DNA of 61,564 nt from CAZTHM01 sp041946825 (GCA_041946825.1 JBHGBD010000031.1:1-61564), one strand, 5' to 3'; shown: positions 48,355-61,499, counted from the first letter of the stretch. A program made the numbers and translations. The notes: generated by a model from the letters alone, not told the origin.

Positions 48355-48600
48355 ATGGAGCTTGCGATCGCAGTGCGGAAGGACCCCGACAACGCGGACC
48401 TCCGCAACGATTACGGCGGCGTCCAGTCGATGCAAGGCAGGCCGGACGATGCCATGTGCCAATTCGACACCACTCTGCGCCCCACTGCCAACCATGCCCA
48501 GGCGCGCCAGAACCTGCACAGCGCGCACACAGCCCTCTCTAACCAATTGACCGACCTCTACTGCTACGCCCGAACGTCTCGGGAGGTTTCTAAACTTTAA
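48355..48600 (+). pseudogene. TPR fragment after gatA
   Basis: The first usable ATG is at 48355; the open frame itself extends back into gatA. The 81 residues read as about one and a half tetratricopeptide repeats (D-L-R-N-D-Y-G-G-V-Q-S-M-Q-G, D-A-M-C-Q-F, A-R-Q-N-L), with no N-terminal domain. It looks like the tail of a larger TPR gene rather than a complete one, and overlaps the end of the next (opposite) gene by about 10 bp. Confidence 0.45.
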
Positions 48601-48892
48601 ACAAAGAATCGAATTTCTTCCTGGGGTCGTCGGTTTTCGAGGTGGGGGATCCACCGCGCGCCGTCAAGACAGGATTGGGCGAGTAAAAGTCACAGAGGTT
48701 GGCCGCTTCTTTGTCGCGAACCCATTCCGCCTGGGGTTCGGAGCACTGGTTGTTCTTGGAAGGGTCATAGAATCGGCAGTTGCGGCAGGAGTGGAGGTCG
48801 GCGTCGCACCTGGGACACGTATCGCGCCGGCCCACGCGGCTGCCAGTGGGATACTCAATCGGTTCGCCGCATTTCCAGCAATTGAAAGCCAT
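48590..48892 (-). CDS. Conserved small Cys-rich zinc-binding protein
   Basis: A 100-residue protein, M-A-F-N-C-W-K-C-G. Two CxxC pairs (C-W-K-C-G and C-P-R-C) make a zinc ribbon, then C-R-N-C-R-F-Y-D-P, a later Cys, and A-N-L-C-D-F-Y form a second Cys cluster. The C-terminal tail (K-K-F-D-S-L-F) is polar. Function unknown; the Cys spacing is regular, so the gene is real. Confidence 0.78.
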   Translation of the reverse strand: MAFNCWKCGEPIEYPTGSRVGRRDTCPRCDADLHSCRNCRFYDPSKNNQCSEPQAEWVRDKEAANLCDFYSPNPVLTARGGSPTSKTDDPRKKFDSLFKV

Positions 48893-48895
48893 GAG

Positions 48896-48984
48896 AGAAG
48901 CCTTCAGCGGTCAGCTATCAGCCTCCAGCAAAATCAAGGCAAGAGAGTTTGCTGAATGCTGACAGCTGATGGCTGATAGCTTTC
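48896..48984. repeat. Heptad inverted arms directly after rpoC
   Basis: The left arm agccttc, agcggtc, agctatc, agcctcc faces the right arm tgctgaa, tgctgac, agctgat, ggctgat across about 24 nt. It ends 1-2 bp from the rpoC stop and may serve as the end structure of the rpoBC message. Confidence 0.75.
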
Positions 48985-48985
48985 T

Positions 48986-53191
<4,206 letters not shown>

Positions 53192-53271
53192 TTTGCCCCT
53201 CCTTTGAAGGAGAAATGATTTCTCTTTCTTGGATCAACGGCGCTTCCGGAGCGCCGCCTTTCGCGCCGTCA

Positions 53272-54159
53272 CTATTCGGCGGCCACCGGAACGAGCTGCT
53301 CCTTCGGCTTCTTGATCAACTCTACATCGAGACACAGGCTCTGGAGCTCGCGAACCAGAACGTTGAAGGACTCGGGAACGCCCGGTTCGATGGCGGCCTC
53401 CCCTTTCACGATTGCCTCGTAAATTTTGGCGCGGCCATAGACGTCGTCCGACTTTGCGGTGAGCAGTTCCTGCAGGATGTAGGCCGCGCCATACGCTTCC
53501 AGGGCCCAGACTTCCATTTCGCCGAAGCGTTGGCCGCCGAATTGTGCCTTGCCGCCCAGCGGCTGCTGCGTGATCAGAGAGTACGGACCGATCGACCGAG
53601 CGTGAATCTTGTCGTCGACCAGGTGCGAGAGCTTGAGCATGTAGATGTACCCGACAGTGACGGACTGCTCGAACTTGTCTCCGGTCATCCCGTCGTAGAG
53701 TTCGACTTTGCCGGAGCTGGGCAAGCCGGCCTTGTCGAGGAATTCCTTAATTTCTCTTTCCGTCGCGCCGTCGAACACCGGAGTCGAGAATGCCAAGCCT
53801 TCATGCAAGGACCGGGCATAATCCAGCACATCCTCGTCGCTCATGGTTTCGGTCGCCTGCGCGATTGTGTGGCTCTGATATAAAGCCTTCAATTCCTTGC
53901 GGACGAGCTCGGCTCGGTTCTCGGTGGAGAGCAGGTTCTGGATCCGCGTACCCAATTCCCGCGCTGCCCAGCCGAGATGGGTCTCGAGAATCTGCCCCAC
54001 ATTCATGCGGGAAGGAACACCCAGCGGGTTCAAAACGACCTCAACCGGCGTCCCGTCGGGAAGGTATGGCATGTCCTCCTCCGGCAGAATTCGCGCAATG
54101 ACGCCCTTGTTCCCGTGGCGGCCGGCCATCTTGTCGCCGACCGAGAGTTTTCGCTTCAT
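53272..54159 (-). CDS. rpoB: RNA polymerase subunit beta, C-terminal part (frame-split rpoB)
   Basis: 295 residues from an internal ATG. The sequence K-R-K-L-S-V-G-D-K-M-A-G-R-H-G-N-K-G and the P-S-R-M-N-V-G-Q-I-L-E block are the conserved core of the beta C-terminus, which contacts DNA and beta'. The homologous frame is open back to about 54180 (N-L-V-K-V-Y-I-A-M). It is not joined in frame to the N-terminal part, and the two together would normally be one protein. See the finding on 54160-54210. Confidence 0.9.
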   Translation of the reverse strand: MKRKLSVGDKMAGRHGNKGVIARILPEEDMPYLPDGTPVEVVLNPLGVPSRMNVGQILETHLGWAARELGTRIQNLLSTENRAELVRKELKALYQSHTIAQATETMSDEDVLDYARSLHEGLAFSTPVFDGATEREIKEFLDKAGLPSSGKVELYDGMTGDKFEQSVTVGYIYMLKLSHLVDDKIHARSIGPYSLITQQPLGGKAQFGGQRFGEMEVWALEAYGAAYILQELLTAKSDDVYGRAKIYEAIVKGEAAIEPGVPESFNVLVRELQSLCLDVELIKKPKEQLVPVAAE

Positions 54160-54176
54160 GGCGATGTAGACCTTAA

Positions 54177-57100
54177 CTAGGTTTTCTCGTCGTGGAGGTC
54201 GGCGAGCAGGACTTCGCCCTCGAGAAGAGCTGACAGGCGCTTCAAGCGCTCGTCGTTGAGGATCCGGATTTCGTCGTTGAGGTTTTTTTCCAGACGGCCG
54301 ACCTGCGCGGCTTCGATAGACTTGGCGCGTTCGTCCTTCTCCTGACCTTTGCGAGAAAAGATCTTCACGTCGACGACAATGCCTTCGATCCCGGGCGGGC
54401 AGGTCAGTGAGGCGTCTCGCACATCGCCGGCTTTTTCACCGAAGATCGCGCGAAGCAGTTTCTCTTCCGGGGTCAACTGCGTTTCGCCCTTGGGCGTTAC
54501 TTTGCCCACTAAAATGTCGCCCGGCTTGACATAAGCGCCAATGCGCACGATTCCGCTCTCGTCCAGGTCCTTGAGCAGGGATTCGGAGACATTGGGAATG
54601 TCGCGCGTCACCTCTTCCGGGCCGAGCTTGGTATCGCGCGCCTCGATTTCGAACTCCTCGATGTGAATCGAGGTGTACGAATCTTCTTTGACCAATTTCT
54701 CACTGACCAGGATAGCGTCTTCAAAGTTGTAGCCGCGCCAAGGCATGAAGGCCACGAGGACGTTTCGGCCCAACGCCAACTCGCCCCGGTCGGTGCAAGG
54801 CCCGTCGGCGAGCACCTGACCCGCGGTTACACGCTGGCCTTTGTGGACGACCGGTTTCTGATTGATGCAGGTGTTCTGGTTAGAGCGGCGGAATTTGATG
54901 AGCTGGTAGATGTCGGCGCCGACCTCGCGCGAAAGCTGGCCGCTGTGACCGTCACCCTCCACGCGGACGATGATGCGCTCGCTGTCCACGCTGTCCACGA
55001 TCCCGTTGCGCTTGCAGATTACCACCGCGCCCGAGTCTCGTGCCGTGACCTCTTCCATTCCCGTGCCCACCAGGGGCGCCTGGGCGCGAAGAAGCGGGAC
55101 GGACTGCCGCTGCATATTGGAGCCCATCAGAGCTCGGTTGGCGTCGTCGTTTTCGAGGAAAGGAATCAGCGACGCCGCAACGCTCACCAGTTGCTTGGGG
55201 CTTACGTCGATGTAATCGATCTCATCGCGGCGCTTCAGGACGAAGTTGCCTGCCTGTCGCGCATTGACGAGGTCGTGGATGATCTGGCCTTTCTTGTCCA
55301 CTGGCACGTTCGCCTGGGCGATGATGTGCAGGTCCTCTTCCCATGCGGACAAGTAGAAGGAGTACGGCTCGGACTCGACGACCTTGCGCTTCTTCTCGCG
55401 CAGCTCCTCGTTGCTCTTTTCCACATCATTGAGTTCGATGTGCTCGCCGACTTTCCAATCGCTGTCCCCGCCGTTGGTGATGGTGACGTAATCGACGATT
55501 CGCCCGCCGCGGACCTTGCGATAGGGGCTCTCGATAAAGCCGTATTCGTTGATCCGCGCATAGCAAGAGAGCGAGGAGATCAGTCCGATGTTCGGACCTT
55601 CGGGAGTCTCAATCGGGCAGATACGTCCATAGTGTGTGGGGTGGACGTCGCGGACTTCGAATCCTGCGCGCTCGCGGGAAAGCCCGCCCGGCCCCAGGGC
55701 GGAGAGGCGCCGCTTATGCGTGATCTCGGAAAGGGGGTTCGTCTGATCCATGAACTGCGAAAGCTGTGAGGATCCGAAGAACTCTCGAATCGCTGCCATA
55801 ACCGGCTTGGCATTGATAAGGTCATGCGGCATCGCCGTTGACATTTCCTGGTAGACCGACATCTTCTCTTTGATGGCGCGTTCCATGCGCACCAGGCCGA
55901 TACGGAACTGGTTCTCCAGGAGCTCGCCTACGGCGCGCACGCGTCGGTTCCCCAAGTGGTCGATATCGTCGACACTGTATCCCGGAGGGCTCTTGCGCAA
56001 TTTCAAGAGGTAGAGGATGGAGGCGTAGAAATCTTCCGGCTCCAACGTCCGCTTGTCGAGAGGTAATTGCGCGATGGCGTGCTCCGAGTGGTCGGTCGCC
56101 ATCGTACCTTCGCACCCGCGCACGACTTCCGTGCAGAGATTGCCTTCGCGTTTGCCGACAAACACCTTCTCCTGATCCACAACCAGGTAGAAGTTGGCGG
56201 CAGGGAGGTTGCGCGCGTCTTCGAGCTGTAATTCGCTGGATTTCTCATCGACGCGCGTGGACAGCTTGGTGGAGTAGCCGAGCTTGATGTTGAACTTCAG
56301 CCGCCCGACGCGGGAGAAATCGTACTTGCGCGAGTCGAAGAACATGCCATTGAAAAGCGCGGTCGCGGTCTCCAGAGTCGGCGGGTCGCCAGGGCGCATT
56401 TTGCGATACATCTCGATCAGCGCCTCGTGCGGCGTCTTAAGCGTATCGCGTTTCAACGTCTGGCTGACGACCGGACCCGCATCGTCGCGTTCGGGGAAGA
56501 ACACGCGGATTTCAGTGGTCGTGGTGTCCAGGATGGAGTTCAGCGCGCTCGGAGTCAATTCGTTGTTGGCTTCGAGCAGGACTTCGCCCGTCGTCGTGTC
56601 CACGATGTCCACGGCGCAGAAGGCACCCTCCAGATCGTGGGGAGCGACTTCGACTTCGTGGATCTTGGCTTTTTGAATGTCCTTGAGCAATGCTGCGGTG
56701 ATCTTCCGCCCCGCGGGAACGATCGTCTCCCCGCTACGCGGGCGCTCAATGGCTTTCGAGAGCTTGCACCCGACGAGGCCTTCCGAAACCTGCCAATAGA
56801 GCTTGCGTTCTTTGATGGCAACGGTCTCAATCTGGTAAAAAGCCTTGAGGATGTCGGCGTTGGTCTTGAGGCCAAGGGCGCGCAGGAAGATGGTTCCCAG
56901 GAACTTCCGCTTGCGGTCAATGCGGACATAGAGGAGGTTCTTGGTGTCGTACTCGAACTCCACCCACGATCCGCGGTAGGGAATGATCTTCCCAAGGAAG
57001 TAGGTCTTTGCCGCGTTGGACTCGAAGAAGACCCCCGGCGAGCGGTGCAGCTGGCTGACAATCACGCGCTCCGTCCCGTTGACGATAAACGTCCCATTCT

Positions 57101-57695
57101 CGGTCATCAGCGGGATTTCGCCGAAGTAGACTTCCTGCTCCTTGATGTCACGAATGCTCTTGTGTCCAGTTTCACTGTCCTTGTCATAAATCGTCAGGCG
57201 GATCGTGACCTTCAGGGGAGCTGCAAAGGTCATCCCGCGCTCCTGACATTCCGTGACGTCGTACTTCAATTGCAGGGCCACCGGGTCGCCGCACTTGTTG
57301 CAGAACGTCACGACGTTCTTGTTGAACCGTCCGCACTTGGTGCAGAGGACGTCGCCGACTTTGAAGGGATCGGTGATGACCGTGTTGCCGCAGAACTTGC
57401 AGGTGCTGCGGCGGTGGTGCAAGCCCCGCAGGTTGCCGCACTTGCATTCCCAGTTTCCGATCGAGTAGTCCACAAAATCCAGCTGCGAGATGCCCCGGAA
57501 ATCGGTGATCGGGAAGACGGAATTGAAGACCGATTGCAGACCCACGTCTTCGCGCTCCGAGGGCAGAAGGTCCATCTGGAGGAAGCGCTCGTAGGAGCGC
57601 TTTTGGACCTCGATCAAGTTGGGAATCCGGATGACGGTCGGAATCTTGGAGAAATCGATACGCTGGCGGACGACGCCGTTACTGCCGTTAGGCAT
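54177..57695 (-). CDS. rpoB: RNA polymerase subunit beta, N-terminal part (frame-split rpoB)
   Basis: 1172 residues, start M-P-N-G-S-N-G-V after AAGGA. It is recognisably the beta subunit through the rifampicin region (F-F-G-S-S-Q-L-S-Q-F-M-D-Q-T-N-P-L), R-R-L-S-A-L-G-P-G-G-L, and G-E-T-Q-L-T-P-E-E-K-L-L-R-A-I-F-G. An unusual zinc ribbon with two Cys pairs (C-K-C-G and C-N-K-C-G) is inserted near residue 80-120. The frame ends in TAG after L-A-D-L-H-D-E-K-T instead of running into the C-terminal part. Confidence 0.92.
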   Translation of the reverse strand: MPNGSNGVVRQRIDFSKIPTVIRIPNLIEVQKRSYERFLQMDLLPSEREDVGLQSVFNSVFPITDFRGISQLDFVDYSIGNWECKCGNLRGLHHRRSTCKFCGNTVITDPFKVGDVLCTKCGRFNKNVVTFCNKCGDPVALQLKYDVTECQERGMTFAAPLKVTIRLTIYDKDSETGHKSIRDIKEQEVYFGEIPLMTENGTFIVNGTERVIVSQLHRSPGVFFESNAAKTYFLGKIIPYRGSWVEFEYDTKNLLYVRIDRKRKFLGTIFLRALGLKTNADILKAFYQIETVAIKERKLYWQVSEGLVGCKLSKAIERPRSGETIVPAGRKITAALLKDIQKAKIHEVEVAPHDLEGAFCAVDIVDTTTGEVLLEANNELTPSALNSILDTTTTEIRVFFPERDDAGPVVSQTLKRDTLKTPHEALIEMYRKMRPGDPPTLETATALFNGMFFDSRKYDFSRVGRLKFNIKLGYSTKLSTRVDEKSSELQLEDARNLPAANFYLVVDQEKVFVGKREGNLCTEVVRGCEGTMATDHSEHAIAQLPLDKRTLEPEDFYASILYLLKLRKSPPGYSVDDIDHLGNRRVRAVGELLENQFRIGLVRMERAIKEKMSVYQEMSTAMPHDLINAKPVMAAIREFFGSSQLSQFMDQTNPLSEITHKRRLSALGPGGLSRERAGFEVRDVHPTHYGRICPIETPEGPNIGLISSLSCYARINEYGFIESPYRKVRGGRIVDYVTITNGGDSDWKVGEHIELNDVEKSNEELREKKRKVVESEPYSFYLSAWEEDLHIIAQANVPVDKKGQIIHDLVNARQAGNFVLKRRDEIDYIDVSPKQLVSVAASLIPFLENDDANRALMGSNMQRQSVPLLRAQAPLVGTGMEEVTARDSGAVVICKRNGIVDSVDSERIIVRVEGDGHSGQLSREVGADIYQLIKFRRSNQNTCINQKPVVHKGQRVTAGQVLADGPCTDRGELALGRNVLVAFMPWRGYNFEDAILVSEKLVKEDSYTSIHIEEFEIEARDTKLGPEEVTRDIPNVSESLLKDLDESGIVRIGAYVKPGDILVGKVTPKGETQLTPEEKLLRAIFGEKAGDVRDASLTCPPGIEGIVVDVKIFSRKGQEKDERAKSIEAAQVGRLEKNLNDEIRILNDERLKRLSALLEGEVLLADLHDEKT

Positions 57696-57927
57696 TCCTT
57701 CTGCTCCTTGCTTGAGGTTTCAGAACAATTGGAGTTAATGATGACACGAAGGCCTTATCGTTTATGATGCACACTTCGAGCGCGAGGATGCAATGACCGC
57801 TTGGAGAACGCCCGGTACTCCACAGGATAGTCGAAACCTCTCGCTCGTGAGGACACTCCGTTTTCCTCCCACGCCGGAAGGAAATGCGCCCCGAACTTCC
57901 GCATGGAGGTCGGGGAGGGTCAGGAGA

Positions 57928-58320
57928 TTACTTCACTTCGACGGTCGCGCCGGCTTCGACGAACTTCTTCTTGATGCTTTCCGCCTCTTCCTTGTTCACG
58001 CCTTCTTTGATCGGCTTGGGCGCGCCATCCACCAGGTCCTTGGCTTCCTTCAGACCCAGGCTGGTGACTTCGCGGACGGCCTTGATGACATTGATCTTGT
58101 TGGCGCCCACGGCGGTGAGCACGACAGTGAATTCCGTCTGCTCCTCGGCGGGAGCGGCGCCCGCTGCGGGTCCACCCCCTGCCGCGCCTGCCACGACTAC
58201 CGGAGCGGCGGCGGCCGCAGAAACGCCCAGGGTTTCTTCCAGGCGCTTCACCAAAGTCGCGGCCTCCAAGAGTGTCAATCCCTTGATTTCTTCCACCAGT
58301 TTCTCTACCCGTTCAGACAT
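57928..58320 (-). CDS. rplL: Ribosomal protein L7/L12
   Basis: 130 residues. The N-terminal dimerisation helix is followed by an Ala/Gly/Pro hinge (about 45-60). The C-terminal domain contains K-I-N-V-I-K-A-V-R-E-V-T-S-L-G-L-K-E-A-K, which binds translation factors. The gap of 232 bp to rpoB holds no gene and may contain an attenuator. Confidence 0.97.
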   Translation of the reverse strand: MSERVEKLVEEIKGLTLLEAATLVKRLEETLGVSAAAAAPVVVAGAAGGGPAAGAAPAEEQTEFTVVLTAVGANKINVIKAVREVTSLGLKEAKDLVDGAPKPIKEGVNKEEAESIKKKFVEAGATVEVK

Positions 58321-58388
58321 CGTATTGTTTTCCTCCTGAAAGTCTTGAGCTAGGGGCGGGTTTGAGTCCCGCGCCTAAAGGGCCGGCG

Positions 58389-58925
58389 TCAGTTACCGGC
58401 AGCCTCTTGGAACTTGCTTTCCTTCACGCCTTGTTGAACGCAGAATGCGAGGTTCCGCGCCACACCCGAAAGGGTCGTCGCCAGTCGCTGCGCGGGTGAA
58501 TTGATTAAGAATAGCGCTTTGGCCAAAAGCTCCTCGCGCGAGGGCAGGTTGGCAATGGTTCCCAGGTCAGCCATCGCCACGACGCGCCCTTCAACCACGC
58601 CTGCTTTGAACACAAGCGCCGGATTTTCTTTGGCATAGGCTGTGAGCGTCTTTGCCAGAGCTACGGGGTCCGACTCGGTATAGGCGACCGAGGTCGTACC
58701 GCGCAGTTTCTGCGCCACAGGCTCTGTGGCGGTGCCTTTGGCGGCGCGTTCGATCAGGCTGTTCTTTACGACCCTGTACTTCGCCCCGGTCTGCGCTACC
58801 TTGCGGCGCAGTTCACTGTCCTGGGCGACGGTGATGCCCTCGAACCCGGAGAGGATCACCGTTCGAGCTTTCGCCAATTCCTCGTGCAAGGTTTCGGATT
58901 GCTTATGCTTTTCTTCCCGTTTCAT
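58389..58925 (-). CDS. rplJ: Ribosomal protein L10
   Basis: 178 residues. The family opening K-H-K-Q-S-E-T-L-H-E-E-L and the Y-R-V-V-K-N-S-L block bind 23S rRNA and form the base of the L7/L12 stalk. The spacing of 24 bp after rplA and 68 bp before rplL is as usual. Confidence 0.96.
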   Translation of the reverse strand: MKREEKHKQSETLHEELAKARTVILSGFEGITVAQDSELRRKVAQTGAKYRVVKNSLIERAAKGTATEPVAQKLRGTTSVAYTESDPVALAKTLTAYAKENPALVFKAGVVEGRVVAMADLGTIANLPSREELLAKALFLINSPAQRLATTLSGVARNLAFCVQQGVKESKFQEAAGN

Positions 58926-58949
58926 ACCAACTCCCCTGTGAAGCTGGGA

Positions 58950-59645
58950 CTATGCCGCCTCGACAGACGTCAAGTCGATCGGCAGCCCCGGCCCCATTGT
59001 CGAAGACACCACAATGCTGCGCACGTAGCGCCCCTTCGCCGTGGCGGGCTTGGCTTTCAGAACGCTCTGGATGAGGGCGCCGGCATTTTCCGCCAGTTTC
59101 CCGGCGTCGAACGATACCTTCCCGACCGCGCAGTGGATGATCCCCGTCTTGTCGACGCGGAATTCCACTTTACCGGCTTTAACTTCCCGTACGGCGCGGG
59201 CCACGTCCGTCGTGACCGTGCCGGTTTTGGGATTGGGCATCAGGCCGCGTGGGCCGAGGACTTTGCCCAGCTTTCCCACCGATTTCATCATGTCGGGCGT
59301 TGCGACCACCGCGTCGAAATCCATCCACCCGCCCTGAATCTTCTGCACAAGGTCGTCGCCACCGACTTCCTCAGCACCGGCCTCGCGTCCCTCGGCGACT
59401 TTGTCACCGGATGCGATAACAACTACTCGCTTGCTCTTGCCCAAGCCGTGCGGCAGCACCACGGTGCCGCGCACCATCTGGTCAGCGTGCTTGGGGTCAA
59501 CGCCCAGACGCATCGCAACTTCGACCGTTTCGTCGAACTTCGCGAACGCCGCCTTCTTCAAGATTGGCATTGCATCCGCCAGCGTGTATGCCGGCTTGTC
59601 CACCAGTTTAGCGGACTCGCGGTACTTCTTCCCAACCTTCGCCAT
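58950..59645 (-). CDS. rplA: Ribosomal protein L1
   Basis: 231 residues. The K-F-D-E-T-V-E-V-A-M-R-L-G-V-D start and G-P-R-G-L-M-P-N-P-K-T-G-T-V are classic L1. L1 forms the mobile stalk that handles E-site tRNA and represses its own operon. About 90 bp after rplK; the gap contains aggaaac, aggaaac 7-mers. Confidence 0.97.
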   Translation of the reverse strand: MAKVGKKYRESAKLVDKPAYTLADAMPILKKAAFAKFDETVEVAMRLGVDPKHADQMVRGTVVLPHGLGKSKRVVVIASGDKVAEGREAGAEEVGGDDLVQKIQGGWMDFDAVVATPDMMKSVGKLGKVLGPRGLMPNPKTGTVTTDVARAVREVKAGKVEFRVDKTGIIHCAVGKVSFDAGKLAENAGALIQSVLKAKPATAKGRYVRSIVVSSTMGPGLPIDLTSVEAA

Positions 59646-59737
59646 TCTTCTGCTCCACTAGGAAACAGGAAACTAGAGAATTAATCAGATCCGGCCCGCT
59701 TCCATATTCTGGTCTCTGCCTTCCTTAAAGCCTCCAC

Positions 59738-60169
59738 CTAAGACACGATCTCGATCCCCATGCTCCGCGCCGTGCCTTTGACGGTAGCGACGGCCGCCGC
59801 CAAGTCGCGAGCGTTCAAATCCGGCAGCTTTTGCTTGGCGATTTCCTCCACCTGTTTTTCCGTGACTTTCCCGACCTTCGACTTGTTAGGCTCGCCAGAA
59901 CCCTTGGCGATCCCTGCTGCACGCTTCAGAAGGATGGAGGCGGGCGGCGTTTTGGTGACAAATGAAAACGTCCGATCATGATAGACGGTGATCACCACCG
60001 GGATGACCAGCCCTTCCTGGTCTTTGGCGGAGGTTTTGGCGTTGAACGTTTTGCAGAAATCCATAATGTTGACGCCGTGCTGGCCGAGCGCCGGGCCGAC
60101 GGGCGGTGCAGGTGTTGCTTTCCCCGCCGCGATCTGCAACTTGACCATCGCTGTAACTCGCTTCGCCAT
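59738..60169 (-). CDS. rplK: Ribosomal protein L11
   Basis: 143 residues. A-P-P-V-G-P-A-L-G-Q-H-G-V-N-I-M and the C-terminal G-T-A-R-S-M-G-I are typical L11. It binds the GTPase-associated centre of 23S rRNA. Sixteen bp after nusG. Confidence 0.97.
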   Translation of the reverse strand: MAKRVTAMVKLQIAAGKATPAPPVGPALGQHGVNIMDFCKTFNAKTSAKDQEGLVIPVVITVYHDRTFSFVTKTPPASILLKRAAGIAKGSGEPNKSKVGKVTEKQVEEIAKQKLPDLNARDLAAAVATVKGTARSMGIEIVS

Positions 60170-60185
60170 TTTCCTTGTCCTCGCC

Positions 60186-60716
60186 TTACTGCTTTTCTAC
60201 CTGGTAGAAATCCAATTCGACCGGAGTCGAGCGCCCGAAGATGGTCACCATCACGCGCAAGGTGGAGCGATCGTCGTTAATCTCATCCACCATGCCGGTG
60301 AAATCCTTGAAGGGTCCGTCCGTAATCTTGACGTTCTCGCCGCGCTCGAATTTCAACTTGGGCTTGGGATGTTCCGCCGCGACTTCCACGCGATGCAGAA
60401 TGCGGTCCACTTCTTCTTCCGTCAGTGGCGCTGGCAACTGCCCCGACCCGACAAAGCCTGTGACCCGGGGAGTCGAGCGAACCATATGCCACGTGTCGTT
60501 GTTCATGTCCATTTCGACCAGCACGTAGCCTGGGTAGAAGAGTTTGGGAGTGACGACTTTCTTTCCGCCCCGCATTTCGATTACGTCTTCGGTGGGGATC
60601 ATCACCTCACCGAACTGCTCCTGAAGGCCCGCCGCCTCGATGCGGCTCTTCAGGGTCTCGGCGACTTTTTTCTCGAACCCTGAATAGGTGTGAATGATGT
60701 ACCAGTTCTTTGCCAT
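60186..60716 (-). CDS. nusG: Transcription antitermination factor NusG
   Basis: 176 residues from ATG 60716 (M-A-K-N-W-Y-I-I-H-T-Y-S-G). A TTG at 60746 is also in frame with AAGGAG beside it, but would add ten residues not found in the family. The NGN domain is at 1-115, then a KOW domain with G-P-F-K-D-F-T-G. NusG binds RNA polymerase and links it to ribosomes or Rho. Confidence 0.96.
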   Translation of the reverse strand: MAKNWYIIHTYSGFEKKVAETLKSRIEAAGLQEQFGEVMIPTEDVIEMRGGKKVVTPKLFYPGYVLVEMDMNNDTWHMVRSTPRVTGFVGSGQLPAPLTEEEVDRILHRVEVAAEHPKPKLKFERGENVKITDGPFKDFTGMVDEINDDRSTLRVMVTIFGRSTPVELDFYQVEKQ

Positions 60717-60765
60717 GCCCAGCTTTCTTGAATGAGTTTCGGTCAATCTCCTTACCTCTGCCCCT

Positions 60766-61023
60766 TCACCTTCCCAGGAAGTACTTTAGGACTCGTCCGA
60801 CCAGAGCGGAGAAAGCGTGGTCGGTAATCCAGAAATAGAATCCAAACAGGAACGTGGTCAGGATGACCATCAGGGTCGTGCCGTAGATTTCCTGCTTGCC
60901 CGGCCAGGTTACCCGCTTCATCTCGCCGCGCACTTCCGTAAAATAATCGCGCAGCCGCTGCAGGAAGTTCTTGGGAATCCCGATTTCTTCCGCCATCGTC
61001 TTTGCCGCCGTCCCGAGAGCCAT
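60766..61023 (-). CDS. secE: Preprotein translocase subunit SecE
   Basis: 85 residues with the amphipathic V-R-G-E-M-K-R-V-T-W-P motif and one membrane helix, as in short SecE proteins. It is a core part of the SecYEG channel. It lies between tRNA-Trp and nusG, the usual place. Confidence 0.96.
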   Translation of the reverse strand: MALGTAAKTMAEEIGIPKNFLQRLRDYFTEVRGEMKRVTWPGKQEIYGTTLMVILTTFLFGFYFWITDHAFSALVGRVLKYFLGR

Positions 61024-61114
61024 CTTCCGCTCACCGTTTCCTCAGGGTTCAGGGGAGGTCGCCCTTTAACCTCCGTCACTTCCAACTGCTTTCTGCCTCC
61101 GGCCGACTGTTCTC

Positions 61115-61190
61115 TGGCAGGGGCGGAGGGACTCGAACCCCCATGACCGGTTTTGGAGACCGGCAGATTAGCCGTTGATCTGACGCCCCT
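61115..61190 (-). tRNA. trpT: tRNA-Trp (anticodon CCA)
   Basis: The reverse strand folds as a full cloverleaf: acceptor AGGGGCG/CGCCCCT, anticodon stem CCGGT/ACCGG with loop CTCCAAA (anticodon CCA), T-arm GGGGGTTCGAGTCCC. The 3' CCA is encoded. The 76-nt gene lies between rpmG and secE, the common arrangement. Confidence 0.97.
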
Positions 61191-61197
61191 TTGAAAT

Positions 61198-61275
61198 CCA
61201 GTCGAAAGTCCAAAGTCGAAAAGTTGAAAGCTGCTTTCGGTCCGCTTACTTTTGACTCTCGACTTTCGACTATTT
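61198..61275. repeat. Heptad inverted arms between rpmG and tRNA-Trp, overlapping the rpmG stop
   Basis: The left arm is gtcgaaa, gtccaaa, gtcgaaa. The right arm in mRNA sense reads gaagtca, aatagtc, gaaagtc, gagagtc. The register runs through the last codons and the TAG of rpmG. A related one-arm run (aactgct, ttctgcc) lies at 61085-61114 on the other side of the tRNA. Confidence 0.75.
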
Positions 61276-61419
61276 GACTTCTTTGTGCACCGTGTGGTGC
61301 CGGCAGGACGGGCAGAACTTCTTCAGCTCCAGCCGGTCCTGGTTCTTCTTCTTATTCTTCGTCGTCGTGTAGTTGCGGTTCTTACAATCGCCGCACTGCA
61401 ATGTGATGATCTCGCGCAT
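61270..61419 (-). CDS. rpmG: Ribosomal protein L33
   Basis: A 49-residue protein: M-R-E-I-I-T-L-Q-C-G-D-C-K-N-R-N-Y-T-T-T-K-N, then F-C-P-S-C-R-H-H-T. The two CxxC pairs make it the zinc-binding L33 type. AAGGA lies 2-3 nt before the ATG, which is close. The stop codon falls inside a heptad repeat. Confidence 0.95.
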   Translation of the reverse strand: MREIITLQCGDCKNRNYTTTKNKKKNQDRLELKKFCPSCRHHTVHKEVK

Positions 61420-61431
61420 GATCCTTAGCCC

Positions 61432-61496
61432 TCAGCCGTCAGTTCTCAGCTTTCAGCAGAAAGGACCCTCCTGCTGAATGCTGATGGCTGATCGAT
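61432..61496. repeat. Heptad inverted arms between tuf and rpmG
   Basis: The left arm is agccctc, agccgtc, agttctc, agctttc, agcagaa. The right arm is tgctgaa, tgctgat, ggctgat. It fills almost all of the 80-bp gap between the tuf stop and the rpmG start. Confidence 0.8.
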
Positions 61497-61499
61497 CTC

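Noticed and set aside
54177..54190. Programmed -1 ribosomal frameshift in rpoB
   Set aside because: The run is only AAAA and the 0-frame codons GAG AAA ACC do not form an X-XXY-YYZ slippery heptamer. The missing conserved segment also argues for a deletion.
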